Below, piece after piece: positions 1 through 12,200 of a stretch of 64,000 nucleotides of DNA. This stretch comes from Hybos culiciformis. Lineage: Eukaryota; Arthropoda; Insecta; Diptera; Hybotidae. The notes beneath the pieces were generated by a model. It was given only the letters and a program-made list of their open reading frames with translations. It did not search any database and was not told the origin of the DNA. How positions within the stretch are numbered: the stretch's first letter is position 1; every line of letters begins with the position of its first letter. The DNA lies in contig OZ023273.1 of assembly GCA_964007475.1 (NCBI GenBank), positions 4,688,176 through 4,752,175 of the forward strand, in the 5' to 3' direction. The translations under genes were made by a program, and so were the position numbers.

Positions 1-1
1 G

Positions 2-3000
2 CGAGATTTCAATAAAAAAATGATTGAGAGCATTGCGTATAAAAAATACGATTCTTGGTGGGATGATCAAGAACAAAAACATAAACGCAAGTTGAACGAA
101 CTTGATACTGACACAAATAGTCGAGATAAAATATCTGGCGCACATAAGGTGGAAAAAGCGCCCGATATTAATCAATTGATAAATTCGAATCGTGATAATT
201 TAGATTTTAGTCAAATAAGTTTAGGATTACGTGCTACCATACCAAAATTACCCTCGTTCCGAAGAATACGAAAGCAAACCACTCCTGTAGCTAACAATAA
301 AGCTGCATCTGACCGAAAGAGTCAAAATAATTTAAGTGATCAAGAAGATATGGTTCAAAATTCTGACACGGAAAATGAAGTTATTGATAAACCTCCAAAT
401 ATTTCGGATAAAACTGGTTATAGTCGATCAAAGGCATCGTCAACATCTATAAAGAATTCTTCTACTGATTTATCAAGGAAACGAAAAGGTAGCACCTCTA
501 GTTTCAGTACATCAAGTGATGAAGAAGAAGATGAAGATCAAGAGTCTAGTACTGATTCGTCTGAGTTGTCAAGTGATGCTAGCTCAGGAAGTGATGATGA
601 ACTAGATTTAAAACGAATTGCTCCAAAAACACGTAAGGAAAAGATTATATATTCTGATTCAGAGGAGTCTGACGCTAGAAGTTGTAAGCCCCCAATAGAT
701 ATACAGAAAAAGGAAAATCTACTAAAGAAAAAGATTTATTCAGACTCTGAGTCTGACTGGGACGAACAATTGAAAAATGAGGAAATAGAAAATAAACATA
801 AATTACCAGTGCCAATTGAAGGCGAAAAACAACAGCATCCAGAATTTGAAGAAATTAGCAGTACTTGGAGCAGTGAAAAAGCGCCTCCAACCCCTGGCCG
901 TGGTTCATTTGATGATGAAGATAATATTAGTAAGATTGAAGAAGAAACAGTTACGACGAAAAAATCTATATTTGATTTAGATCGTATTTATTCTGATTCT
1001 GATGAAGAACGAGAATATCTTGAACGTCGTAAACGGAATACAGAATATATGGAACAAATTGAGCGGGAATTCCAAGAAGAACAAGAACGAAAACGTTTAG
1101 AACAAGAAGAATTAGAAAAAACACTTAATGATGATACTGAAAAGAAGGTTGAAATAAATAAAAAAGCTGAGAAAGCTGATGAACCTCTTACTATTCGAGA
1201 AGAAGGAACAGAATCAGTTAAATTAGCCGAAGAAATTAATGATAATTTGCCAAAAACACCAACGACTGAGATAATTGATAGTGATCGATATTATGAACAA
1301 ATTGAAAATAAAAATCAACAAAAAATGTTTGTGGACCACCGAATAGTTGATAAAAAAACAATTGCGGCAACAGTTAAAGCAGAGGAAAAAATATTGACAG
1401 ATAATATGAAAACATCAGAAATTACCTCAGCAAAATCTAAACCCATTTTTGAGCCATTGAAAACTCCTTCGCCAAATGCACAAACTAGTCTCGACATTCC
1501 TCAAACACCAGATATAACAAAAATTCCTCCTACTCCAGGTAATAACTTAAGTCAATTTTTAGACAATAGCACGGTAACGAAAGACACTTTCCAAACTGCT
1601 TTCGAAATGGCTATTATGGCTAATGAGCATGAAGATATTTCTGTTACGAAAAAAATGTCTGTAAAAAGTTTATCGAATGATAAAGAGGAAGTTGCAATGC
1701 AAAATAAATGTAAAGTTTCAAAAAAACTACAGGTAACAGAGGCTCCAATTTCGGATATTATAGAAGATCCACAATTATCACCGTCAGTATCTTCTGATGG
1801 TGGATCTAGTCAAGCTAGCCAAGTAGCACTTGAACATTGTTATTCGCTACCCCCAGATTCAGCAACTGCAGCAGCGGTTGTCGTATCGAAGAACATCGAA
1901 CCTCCTCCGTATAGAAAGTTATCAGCCGATATATTGGCTCATGATCACGGTTACACGACATCGACATCATCATCTGCCGGAAATACACCAGCAGAACAAC
2001 TAGCGCTCCAGATTAATAACGAGATAAATCAAGTATTGCCTATAAAAGCAGGTCCTGGAAGACCACGAAAAGATTCAGCTCGTGCTGCTATCAAAAAACA
2101 AGATGAGTTATTAGCGCGTAAAGCTGAACGTAAACGAAAACGAGAGGCTGAAAAATTAGCGGCTCAGATAGAAGAAAAGCGAAAACGCGAAATGATGAGG
2201 CCTTTTATTCCAACAGAAACGTTTCCTATACGATCTGCTCAAGAAGAAATATTGTCTTTGTACGAGTTTCTAACGAAAGGTATTGACAATGAAGATATTG
2301 CCTATCTGAAACGTAGTTATGAAACCATGTTGCAGGACGATACTAATGGTTATTGGCTTAATGCAACGCATTGGGAGAGTCATTGTATAACCGATCGGCA
2401 ATATGTTCCTCCGCCTGTGTCAACACCTAGCAAAAAACGTAAGAAAGATCATTTTACCTCACCAGATGAATTGAAAAAACATGCGAGTGGCTGTGCACGA
2501 ACTGAGGGCTACTACAAAATGGATATCAAAGAAAAGTCGAAATATAAATTTCACCATACGAGAGGTCAAGTAACTAACAGACAGCATCAGGAAGACAATA
2601 ATAAATTGATAGCAAATAAAATGCAGGGCATCTCTCGGGAAGCACGATCAAATCAAAGGCGTTTATTAACGGCATTTGGATCGATAGGTGAATCTGAATT
2701 ACTTAAATTTAATCAACTGAAATTTAGGAAGAAACAGCTCAAATTCGCTAAATCGGCAATTCACGATTGGGGTTTATTCGCAATGGAACCAATTGCTGCA
2801 GATGAAATGGTTATTGAATATGTTGGTCAAATGGTACGACCAAGTGTAGCAGACTTGCGAGAAACCAAATACGAAGCAATTGGTATTGGAAGCTCATATT
2901 TGTTTCGTATCGATATGGAAACTATTATTGATGCTACAAAGTGTGGAAATTTGGCTAGATTTATCAATCATAGTTGTAATGTAAGTAAAAAAAAATCTGT

Positions 3001-3589
3001 TATTTATATTTGTTAACCTTTAGTCTAGTTCTAGAGCATTTACTAAAAGTTTAACTTTACAATAATTATAAAAAAAATAATAAACGTCATATCACAAAAA
3101 CCTAGTACATATAAAAGGTTGCAAAAATTTTTATTTTCTGATTATTTTGTGTTTGAAAAATTTTTTCTTTTTATTTTTGTCACAGTAGAAAACTATATTA
3201 TAATGAAGGCACTAAAATAATTATTTAATTTCGATGATAGATAAAAACTAATTATAATGTTAATTTCTTTTCAAAATAATTAAATGCAAAAATGTTTGCA
3301 ATATTGTATAAAGGCAGGCTTTGAATTTATATTTGCATAGCAAAATCAAATAACATAATTATTTTATGATTACCAATAAATAATTTTTAATTATTTATTT
3401 TGTCTTATTTTTCAGCCAAATTGTTATGCTAAAGTTATTACAATTGAATCAGAAAAGAAAATTGTTATTTATTCAAAGCAACCGATTGGTGTAAACGAAG
3501 AAATTACTTATGATTATAAATTTCCATTGGAAGATGAAAAAATTCCGTGTTTATGTGGTGCTCAAGGATGCCGTGGTACTCTCAATTAA
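2..3589 (+). CDS. Set1: Histone H3K4 methyltransferase Set1/SETD1, C-terminal part (5' end outside window)
   Basis: The frame is open to the window edge, so the RRM-containing N-terminus lies upstream. Exons are 2-2980 and 3416-3589. The intron has GTAAGT/TTTTTCAG ends and splits the SET core between NHSCN and PNC. About 1,050 residues are visible. There is an acidic, Ser-rich low-complexity region, charged coiled-coil stretches, an N-SET segment near residue 752 ([20 protein letters not shown]), a WDR5-interaction (WIN)-like GCARTEGYY motif near residue 830, then [11 protein letters not shown] ([25 protein letters not shown]) and post-[16 protein letters not shown] at the stop. By family knowledge it mono-, di- and trimethylates H3K4 in the nucleus within COMPASS (WDR5, Ash2, RbBP5, DPY30). 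The N-SET and the closing CRGTLN favour Set1 over Trx/MLL. Catalytic motifs look intact. Confidence 0.95.
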
Positions 3590-6563
3590 ATACGAGAGGA
3601 ACAGAAAAAAATTCAAGTAGTATTTTTATTAAAATAATCTGTGTTTAAAGATTATTTTTATTTAATGATCGAAGTAAATAGTAATTCTTTTTTTTTTTTT
3701 TTAAGTTCAGAAGAATTTTTTTGTTGCGTGTTTTGAAGATAAAATTTTAAAGAATATGGTGTGTAAATAATATGATTTGTTTTATATTGTTAGATTCCTC
3801 GTTTCCTAATCAATATTGGCAAAAAATGGTTTTCAATGTGTTATAAAGAAATTTTATATTACTTTCGAGTAATTTTTTTTTTTTCTTAGGGAGTCCAAAA
3901 AAATTTGTTATTTTATACATTTAGGAGGAAAATTAATTAAAAATCTGTAACGGGCTCATGAAAAATCGAATAATGCCATTCCCTAGTATTTTGGCTAAAA
4001 GTAGTTACTATTAAGGTTGCAATTGCAAATTATATTCATCATTATATTTAATTATATTCCTTATAAAGAATATATAAAAAAAAACTAAAATTTTAAAGTT
4101 CTTCTAGAACGTATGTAAAATTTGCGTAAACCACATAGTTTTTTTTAAACACTTTGAATCTTTAAATATTTTTTTGAATTCTTACAATTGCAGTTGCCAA
4201 TTTATAGAGATTGAATTTTGATAATATTATTTAAAATTTAAAGGGGATTGTCGAAAATTGCAATAATGCCGCAAATCATTATATTTCAGTAACATTGACA
4301 CTAAAGTACGAATGCTAATAATATTGTTATTTTAAGGCATGTTATTTGTGAATAAATAATGATATTATATACCTAACAATATTTTAGAATTCCATGCAAC
4401 TAATATCATTAATTATGAAATTTTAAAAGTTTAATCTTATTCCAAAGAACGTGAATAGATAACGTATTATTATTCCAGCCAAATAAATAACATACTGCTC
4501 TCTTATTTATTCAGGAAATGAATTCTTTTCCATTCCGTTACATAGAAAAAGTTCTGGTGACTTGTATTAAAAATAATAAGTTTTAGTGTTCTAGTAACTT
4601 TGAAATAATATTTTTCTATGGTAAAATTTGTAAATATGTACGTATATATAACTGAAAAATCCCAATTGTTAATATATTTAATCATTTTATAATAATTCTA
4701 TTCTTGTTCTATAAAAATTCCAAAGATTAGTTTTCAGTTAATTTTTTATAGCCCTTTATTAATAATATCGAGTTATAGATTAAGGTAAAAAAAAAAGAGA
4801 ATTTTTTAAGGAAATTTTTCATATTTCTCTCTAATTAACAACCAACAATTTTTATGAAACTAAACTAAAAATAGAATGTTTGTGAAAATGTAATTAAGCA
4901 ATAAAAGATATTTTAGTGAAAAATATAACATAAACTTTATTTATTTATTATAAATCCATTTTTTAGACTGAATTTTTAATTTTTGTATGTGCGCCGCATT
5001 GAGTAACTTTCTTCTTTAAGGTATATAAAATAAAATTTGCCAAATGAAACTTCTCAGCAACTTATTTAACGTAGAAAGGAAATGGAAGAAAACATTGCCA
5101 GAGAATAAAAATTTTCTTTTTGGCAAAGGGAAAAATGTTTATGTTATTTATACCCAAATGATATTTTTTTTTATTTATTACGTTTACGTCAATTACTAAA
5201 TCATAACCGTTCATTAAATTTTTAATAATTTGGGGCAAAATAAAATAAACTGAAAATTGACCTAAGAAGGAAAAAAATTATTAAATTGAATTTTAATAAT
5301 TTGTAAAAAAAAGAAATATTAGTTTAAAATTAAAAATACGTTTAAAGAAAATATTTTTTAATAAATAGCATTTTAGGTAAAATTATAAAATAGAATTTAC
5401 ATATAATTGGATATAAAAAATCAATTAATTTTAATTTAGAGAAATGTTTTAAGAAATTAATAATTCTTGTATAATTTTTAAATATTTGTAAATATATAAT
5501 ATATTATTGTTTTTTATTTCTTAAATTAATGAAAAGTCTTTAATATTGAATAACAAAAAGATTTTTTTTTTTAAATTGCAAAAGAAACATTTAATTATGT
5601 AAGTAAGCGTATTTAATTTTTTTCGTTAGTTATTAAAATAAAAATAATTAATATTAATTTTTCTTGTGTTTTAATCATGTTTTAAATTAGTAAGTATTAA
5701 GAAGTAAGAATATTGAAAATTAAAATATTCCAAATAAAGCAAATCTCAGTTGAAATATTTACTTTAGAAACAAATAATTCTGAAAGAAAATTCAAAAACA
5801 AAAAAACAAACTCAATTATCTATTTGCAAAAATCATTAGTTTGTATTTTAAATATTAATTCCAAAATCTGCTCAAATATGTTTATGGAAAAGTGTTAAAT
5901 TAACAATAATCAAAATGTTTCTGTTCCGTCATTTTTACAAAGAGCATATTATATTAATGACACAAATGTAACATGTACCTATACATTATTGTTAGAAAAA
6001 TTTTAAAAGTTTCACAGAAAATTGAAGATATCAGAAAAAAGTGAAAGTAAAAAAATAACAAGAAAATACATGTGAATGATAAAGGAAGTGAGGATCGCTA
6101 TTATTTATTTTAAAAAAAAATATATATTCAATAAATTTGCAAATCTTTTAAGTTTGATTTCAAATCATTAGTTTTGTTTTTAGAAGGCGACTCAGAATGT
6201 GTTATAAAGTTGTTTATTATATTATATTGTTGTATTTATAGTAAGTATAATATTGATTAGCCAAGCCACATATCTTCACAAACAATTTTACCCTCTGTTT
6301 TGACTACCGTTACCAAGCAACATAATTAATGCCATTATCGTTAGAAGTGAACTTAAAAATTTTATCGTTAGAAGTGAACTTAAATATTGTGACTTTTCTG
6401 AAAATTTGTCTCTAACACGTCACACTGCATTGATTTTAATTTTAATAATACAGTCAAAGTTTCTGAAAGTGAAAAATAATATTAAATTGATTAAAATTAC
6501 ATTTTTAAAATATTTAATGAATTTAGTTATCCAATATTTATGTGTGAATATTAATCCCATTAA
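3590..6563. other. Intergenic, AT-rich; Set1 3' UTR then no gene seen
   Basis: The interval begins with the Set1 3' UTR; an ATTAAA lies within about 40 nt of the stop. The rest is AT-rich with poly-A/T runs and short ORFs that show no family resemblance or biased codon use. The only structure seen is a 27-bp tandem duplication just before the next gene. Confidence 0.6.
6335..6384. repeat. 27-bp tandem duplication
   Basis: TTATCGTTAGAAGTGAACTT occurs twice with a 27-bp period, about 180 bp upstream of the small coiled-coil gene's ATG. It could be promoter-proximal, but no function can be inferred. Confidence 0.85.
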
Positions 6564-8043
6564 ATGGGTTCTAGAAACGAAATAGATTTTTTAGAAGAAA
6601 TCAATACAAGATATTCTGATTTGGAAGACGATATTGAACGTAAAATTCAAAAACTGTAAGGCTTTTGAAATAAATCAATAAAAGTTTAAAAATAAATTCT
6701 TTTTTGAAACATCTTGGTTATTTTTTGGCAGTTGAACAATGGCGGTTGTGGATTGTGTAAACAAAATTTTACTTTCTAAATTTTTTTATTCAGTATTTTA
6801 ATTATCTTAATATATTTTTTGTCTCGAAGAGATTTAAAGGCAATCTAAAATTGTAAAATTGTAAATATGATATAAATATTTTATTTAACGATAATTAATT
6901 TTTTGAACATTCAAAAATCTGAAATTGATTTTCATAATAATGATTTCGTTCATAAATACTTTTGAAGATACTAAACTTATAGGTCCTTACGCACATTATG
7001 TAGTACATTATTAAATTTTTGGAATTAAAAACAAAAAACATTTAAATTTTATCTTAAACTTACAATTTTTTTAATTATCGATATTTCTAGATATTACGAA
7101 GAAAAAAAACTTCAAGAAAACGAAGAGAAGCTAATTAAAACTAATATAGAACCTATAAAGAAATGCTGTGAATCATTAGAGGAAGCAAAAACAAGAAATA
7201 CTGAAATATTAAAAGTATGTTTTAAATTTTTTTAAAGTTTTTTAATACAAATATGTATATACTGTATGCTGGAGTCAAATATTCGTAGATTTTATAGAAA
7301 CTGAAACTAACTATTCAATCTAATTTGCTTTTAAAAAAATCAGAAGGGAATATTTTTCATATATTTGACATTTAAAGGCCAGCATCTGAAATAAAATTCA
7401 AAATAATCAATTATTTAATTTTTTTTTCAAATGTAGATATAATAAAAAAAAAAATATATATTGTATGATTCGTTTAATTAAAATCACAGAGGATAGAGGT
7501 AATATACCATAAATAATTTTTCATATAAATTGGCGTATTTTAAAACTGACCGTATAATATTAAAGATTCACTTAAATGTTAAGAATTATGTTAATTTAAA
7601 ATTATTAAAATAGGTTCATTATTTGTACAAATAACATTTAATCTAAATTTCAAATAAGGAAACTAAAAAAAACTGTATCGTCTCTCATCTCACGAAGTGT
7701 CGTACCTCACATTTCGACGATTCTTGATTTGAAGCTATTTTAATCATATATGTAGTGACGGATTTTCAAAACTCTTTCTTATTCTGTCAAAAAATCTAAC
7801 ATTAAGTCCTAGCTATAAATTTAAAGTAATAAAAACTAAAATCATCTCTTCTGAAAAAAAGTGAAAAATAACTTTCTTTTTTCTATAAGTTTTTTCAAAT
7901 TTTTCGGTTTTACGTTTGTTTCTTTAGCAACAATAAAATCTGTATTTCTTGTTAGAAATTGTTAAATAAAAAAAATTATTTATTTATTTTAGTCACTTGA
8001 AATGTCAAAAGCTCGATTAAGATCTCGTTCAACCTATAGGTGA
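6564..8043 (+). CDS. Small coiled-coil protein, unrecognised
   Basis: Three exons join cleanly: 6564-6655 (donor GTAAGG), 7091-7214 (acceptor TTTCTAG, donor GTATGT) and 7993-8043 (acceptor TTTTAG, stop TGA). The model gives 88 aa. It starts MGSRNEIDFLEEINTRYSDL and ends KARLRSRSTYR. An in-frame TAA lies immediately before the ATG, which fixes the start. The protein is highly charged, rich in Glu, Lys and Leu with heptad-like spacing (predicted coiled coil throughout), and has a basic tail. An AATAAA lies at 8186. A good donor (GTGAGT at 8040) overlaps the stop, so a longer spliced form is possible (see findings). Small coiled-coil subunits of larger complexes look like this, but I cannot assign one. 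The exon and phase consistency make a real gene likely; the function is unknown. Confidence 0.6.
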
Positions 8044-8185
8044 GTAATTTGTAATATATAATTCAAATTCTGGTGTTTACGAAGTTTTTTTTAGCCCGAT
8101 TGAATCAATTTTACAGAAAGCGATTCGAAATTATAAAAAAGAATTTTCATTGATAGCAAAATGAAAGAAAAGTCAATTTATCAAA

Positions 8186-8191
8186 AATAAA
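8186..8191 (+). terminator. Candidate poly(A) signal AATAAA for the coiled-coil gene
   Basis: A canonical AATAAA lies about 140 nt after the TGA stop at 8041-8043. In DNA this AT-rich, chance hexamers are common. Confidence 0.35.
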
Positions 8192-8395
8192 TTACGGATG
8201 ATGAATTTAAGATGGGACACATTTTAATTTCGACGGATCAAGTGATTTGGTTTTATTATATTTACGTGTTAAGATTCGAAATATTATTTGAAATATTTAA
8301 TAAATATTTATTTTAATATTAGTTTTCTTAAGTGAAAATACTTAATTAATATTTGAGCAAAATTTATTTCATGTGATTTTAAAACTTACTATAAT

Positions 8396-8443
8396 AGTAC
8401 ATACATAAGAATTATGTATGTACTACATAAGAATTATGTATGA
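8396..8443. repeat. Perfect short palindrome with an adjacent half copy
   Basis: AGTACATACATA and TATGTATGTACT pair around a 5-nt centre, and the ACATAAGAATTATGTA core follows again directly. It could form a hairpin. It is probably a microsatellite-derived palindrome. Confidence 0.7.
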
Positions 8444-9180
8444 CACAGATTTTTAAATATATTAAGAACCGAAACAATAAAAGAAATAGAATTAACTTTT
8501 ATCATGTGCACAATTATTGGCAAAAATAACAAGAACCTTATTACATTTAAAAAAAATTATTATTATTACTTAAGTAATAATTATTAAAATTTTGATTAAA
8601 CATTAAATACGCCCAATTTCTTTGTTTTAAAATAAGAACCTACTTACCATTAATTGAATGTAACAAACAATATTGAGTATAAAACAAACTAAAATAATTA
8701 TGATAAAAGTTTATAGCAAGATAATATTTTGAATTTCGATTTTTAACCAAGTTTTTTGATTTCAAAATTGATAAATACAAATTTTTTAAAACAATTATTA
8801 ATTAAGTAAAAACACTGTTTTTAATAATTTTATAATAAATTTATTTTTATTATTTCGCATTCATTAACTTAACTCTATGTAAACAAAAAATAATGTTTTA
8901 AATACATTAAAGGAATGACACTATATAATAAAATATTAAAAAAAAAATCGATTTTTTTTTAAAATAACAAAAATATTAACGATTTCTTTTTTCACTTTTC
9001 AAAATATAAAAATATATTACTTTTTATAAATATTAAAAAAACAGTAGTTATTCTCCCAAAAAAGTTTTTAGAATAAAAATATTCTGAATAAAAATATTCC
9101 AAATGCATTTTGTTAGTATAATTTACTTTTGACATTAACTTTTCAGGAGAATCACTAGTATATTACTCAAAAGAAGTTTT

Positions 9181-9186
9181 TTTATT
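9181..9186 (-). terminator. Candidate poly(A) signal for ANKFY1
   Basis: On the minus strand this reads AATAAA, 18 nt past the ANKFY1 stop codon. A 3' UTR this short is possible but tight, and several other AATAAA hexamers lie further downstream. Confidence 0.35.
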
Positions 9187-9204
9187 TTACTTAGTTTAGG
9201 CTTT

Positions 9205-12200
9205 TTACGAACAACCTACTTGGAGAACTCCAAAACAAATGTTACATACTCGAACTGGTTTATTGATACCAAATTTAATTATTGGAACATCATTGTTAGA
9301 ACATTTCGAGCACAAAACTCTCCCACAATGGCGGCTAAAATATTTGAATAAACCGAAATTATTTGATTTTTCTGATTTTAAACAATTTTTTTTTAATGGA
9401 ATTGAACATGTGCAGGAAATGTAAGTAAACTAAGAAAGTGATGTAAGCCAAAAAAGAATTATTGGAATTATTGGAAATATTTTAAGAATAAATTAAACAA
9501 AGTACAAAAGGATATAATAAATATAATAAAATTTACCAATGATGTTTTCTCATTGTTAGTGAAAATTTGGTCCCACATTCTTGACAAAGGTCAGAATCAG
9601 ATCTTGGGCTTTCCTGTGGCAGCTGATCCAGTAATTTGTGTAATAACTGGTCTGTAGCTAGTTTAAAGTTAAAAATTGTCAAACCATCACGATTCTCTGA
9701 ACCCATGCAAGCTCCATTCTTTACTAGAACTTTACAAAGTGGAGCATGACCTCGCATAAAAGCTAATAACAGAGGCGTATTGCCTTCCATGTCATTAGAA
9801 TTTAAAGGATATTTTGGCATAGATTCTAAAAATAACTCTAGAATGGCTGCTGCTGTATTATCTTTTCCAGTTCGACAAAGTTCATGCAAAGGATTTCTCC
9901 CTTTCAAATTAACTGCTTCCGCATTAATACTTGACTCTGTCAATAATTCTCGAACAATTGTTAGATGACCTTCACGAACTGAAATGTGTAGCGCATTATT
10001 TCCATCATTATCAACTGCATCAAAATCTGCTCCATTCTGAATTAAAGCTGATACCGCAGTTAAATTTCCTCTTTCGGCAGCAATATGCAAAGCAGTCTTT
10101 TGAGTGGCATCTCGTTCATTTATTCGAGCTCCAGCTAAAATTAAATTTCGGATAATCATTTCATTTTTGGACACAGCCGCCAGATGCAGAGGTGGAGTTT
10201 GGTTGACATCATGTACTCGAGAATTAATATCAACTTGAATTGCTAACAAAAACAAGACACTTTCAAGATCATCTTTCATAATAGCTATATGCAAAAAATT
10301 TCTTCCTCGTTGATCCATTTGCTCTGCAGCATTTGGAAGTCGTTCTAAAATATTTTGGGCAGCTTTATGATTTCGAATTGTTAGAGCAGCAGCGAATGGT
10401 GTATTTCCAGTTTTATTTCGAATTTTCAAATCAATACCTGGATGACAAAGTAATATTGTTATAATTTCTGCATGCTGATTCTCAATAGCAATATGTAATG
10501 GCGTTTTGTTATCAACGTCAGTGCTATTAATATTGGCTCCGTGATCAATCAATGTTTGTAAAACTTTGGTGAGACCCCATTGACAACATAAATGTAAGGG
10601 GCTTGCTTTATCTTTGGCTTCATCTCCACCTTCTTCATTTAGTCCTGGCTGCCGTGGTGAATCTAAATCACAACCACTTTTAATGAGAAACACAGCCGCA
10701 TTTTCTTTATTTTCATCAATAGCACGATGAAGTAAATTTTGTTGACAACCTTCAGGCCCTGGTCCCCAGCAGTCCGTGTCTACACCGTGTTTCACTAAAA
10801 CTTGTGCAATATCCATATAATCTAAATCAAGTGCTGTCCAAAGCGGTGCATCTCCTTTATTGTCAGGAGCGCTCAATGCTACACCTTTGGAACACAAGGC
10901 ATCAACCACATCAGGTAAATGGCAATGAATCGCTAATTGCAAAGGAGATTCCGAAGATTCTTCTCCAGTTAACGCATTTATATCAGCTCCTTGATCTAAT
11001 AAAAATTTTGCTGTTGGTGCATCATGATTTAGAATAGATAAATGCAACAAAGTCATATCTTGGCCATTTCTAGCATTGACATCAGCTCCACCTTTAATCA
11101 GAATTGGAACTAATTCATTTCGACTCAAGCTTAAAGCTAAACTTAAAGGAGAATCTCCATTAACATCTTTGGAATTGAAGTCAGGTTGCTCAGAATTTGA
11201 TTTTGCATTTCGCTCTTTAAATTCAGCGAATTCTTTTATTGATTCAATTGAATTAAATTCTACAGCTAAATGAAGCGGAGATTTTAAATCAGCTACACTT
11301 GATTGAAGATTTGCTGAAGCGCCACATTCTAAAAGTTTTGTGACTAATTTTGATAGATTTTTTTCGCAAGCTATATGTAAAGCTGTTAAACCTTTATTAT
11401 TAACATGATTCAAACCAGCGTAATCTGCTAAAAAAATTGCAGCATTCTCTAATTTTTGAAGCGATAATAATTGTAATAAACTGTCTCGACTTTCAGATTG
11501 CAATTGATTAGGACGTGCTCCTCGTTTCAATAATGTATCCGCCAACTCGTACGGCGGTTCATCTATCTGAGGTGGCTGAAGGCTTAATTGTAAGGCACAT
11601 TTCTCTTCGTTTGTCCGCAAATTAATATCGATTCCTGGTGTTTCTAACAACAAATTTATCATTTCTTTGTGTTTTGATATAATGGACATATGAAGTGGTG
11701 TCAATCCCCCAGAATTTTGTATATTTACATCAGCTCTTGCCAATAACAATTTCTTGCCAATAGACAGCATATCGTCATAGGTATCTGGATCAGTTGCCCC
11801 TTCAGAATAAGTACACACTAGATGAAGTGCTGTATCTGAATTTGCCCTAATGGAAAAAGTATACTTATTTTTACATAAATTTAAAATTATTAATTATCAA
11901 AGTTAATTCAACTTCTATGCCGGATAATACGTTTCAAGTAAGTATATGATTCATGTATTTTATTTGGTTCATATTCTTGCGGTTTCTGCTAAAATAACTT
12001 ACTTTGAAGTTAAATTGACATCACAATTTTTTTCTAGTAAAAAGTTTGCTGAAAAACCATCCCCTCGCTTAATTGCGTCTATTAATAATGTGCATCCCTA
12101 GAAAATAATATAATTGAAAAATTATTTTTCCGATTTTTAATAATTATAAATTTCACCTTTCCATCGTAGGCGTTTATGTTTGCAGCACCATTTTGTAATA

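Noticed and set aside
9239..9424. Plus-strand 61-aa ORF (MLHTRTGLLIPNLIIGT...) as a gene
   Set aside because: It is the antisense of the ANKFY1 FYVE exon (9205-9334 minus), whose translation matches the family perfectly. The ORF itself has no recognisable similarity.
9780..11273. Several plus-strand ORFs of 60-80 aa
   Set aside because: They lie opposite the large ANKFY1 ankyrin exon and are shadows created by its codon structure.
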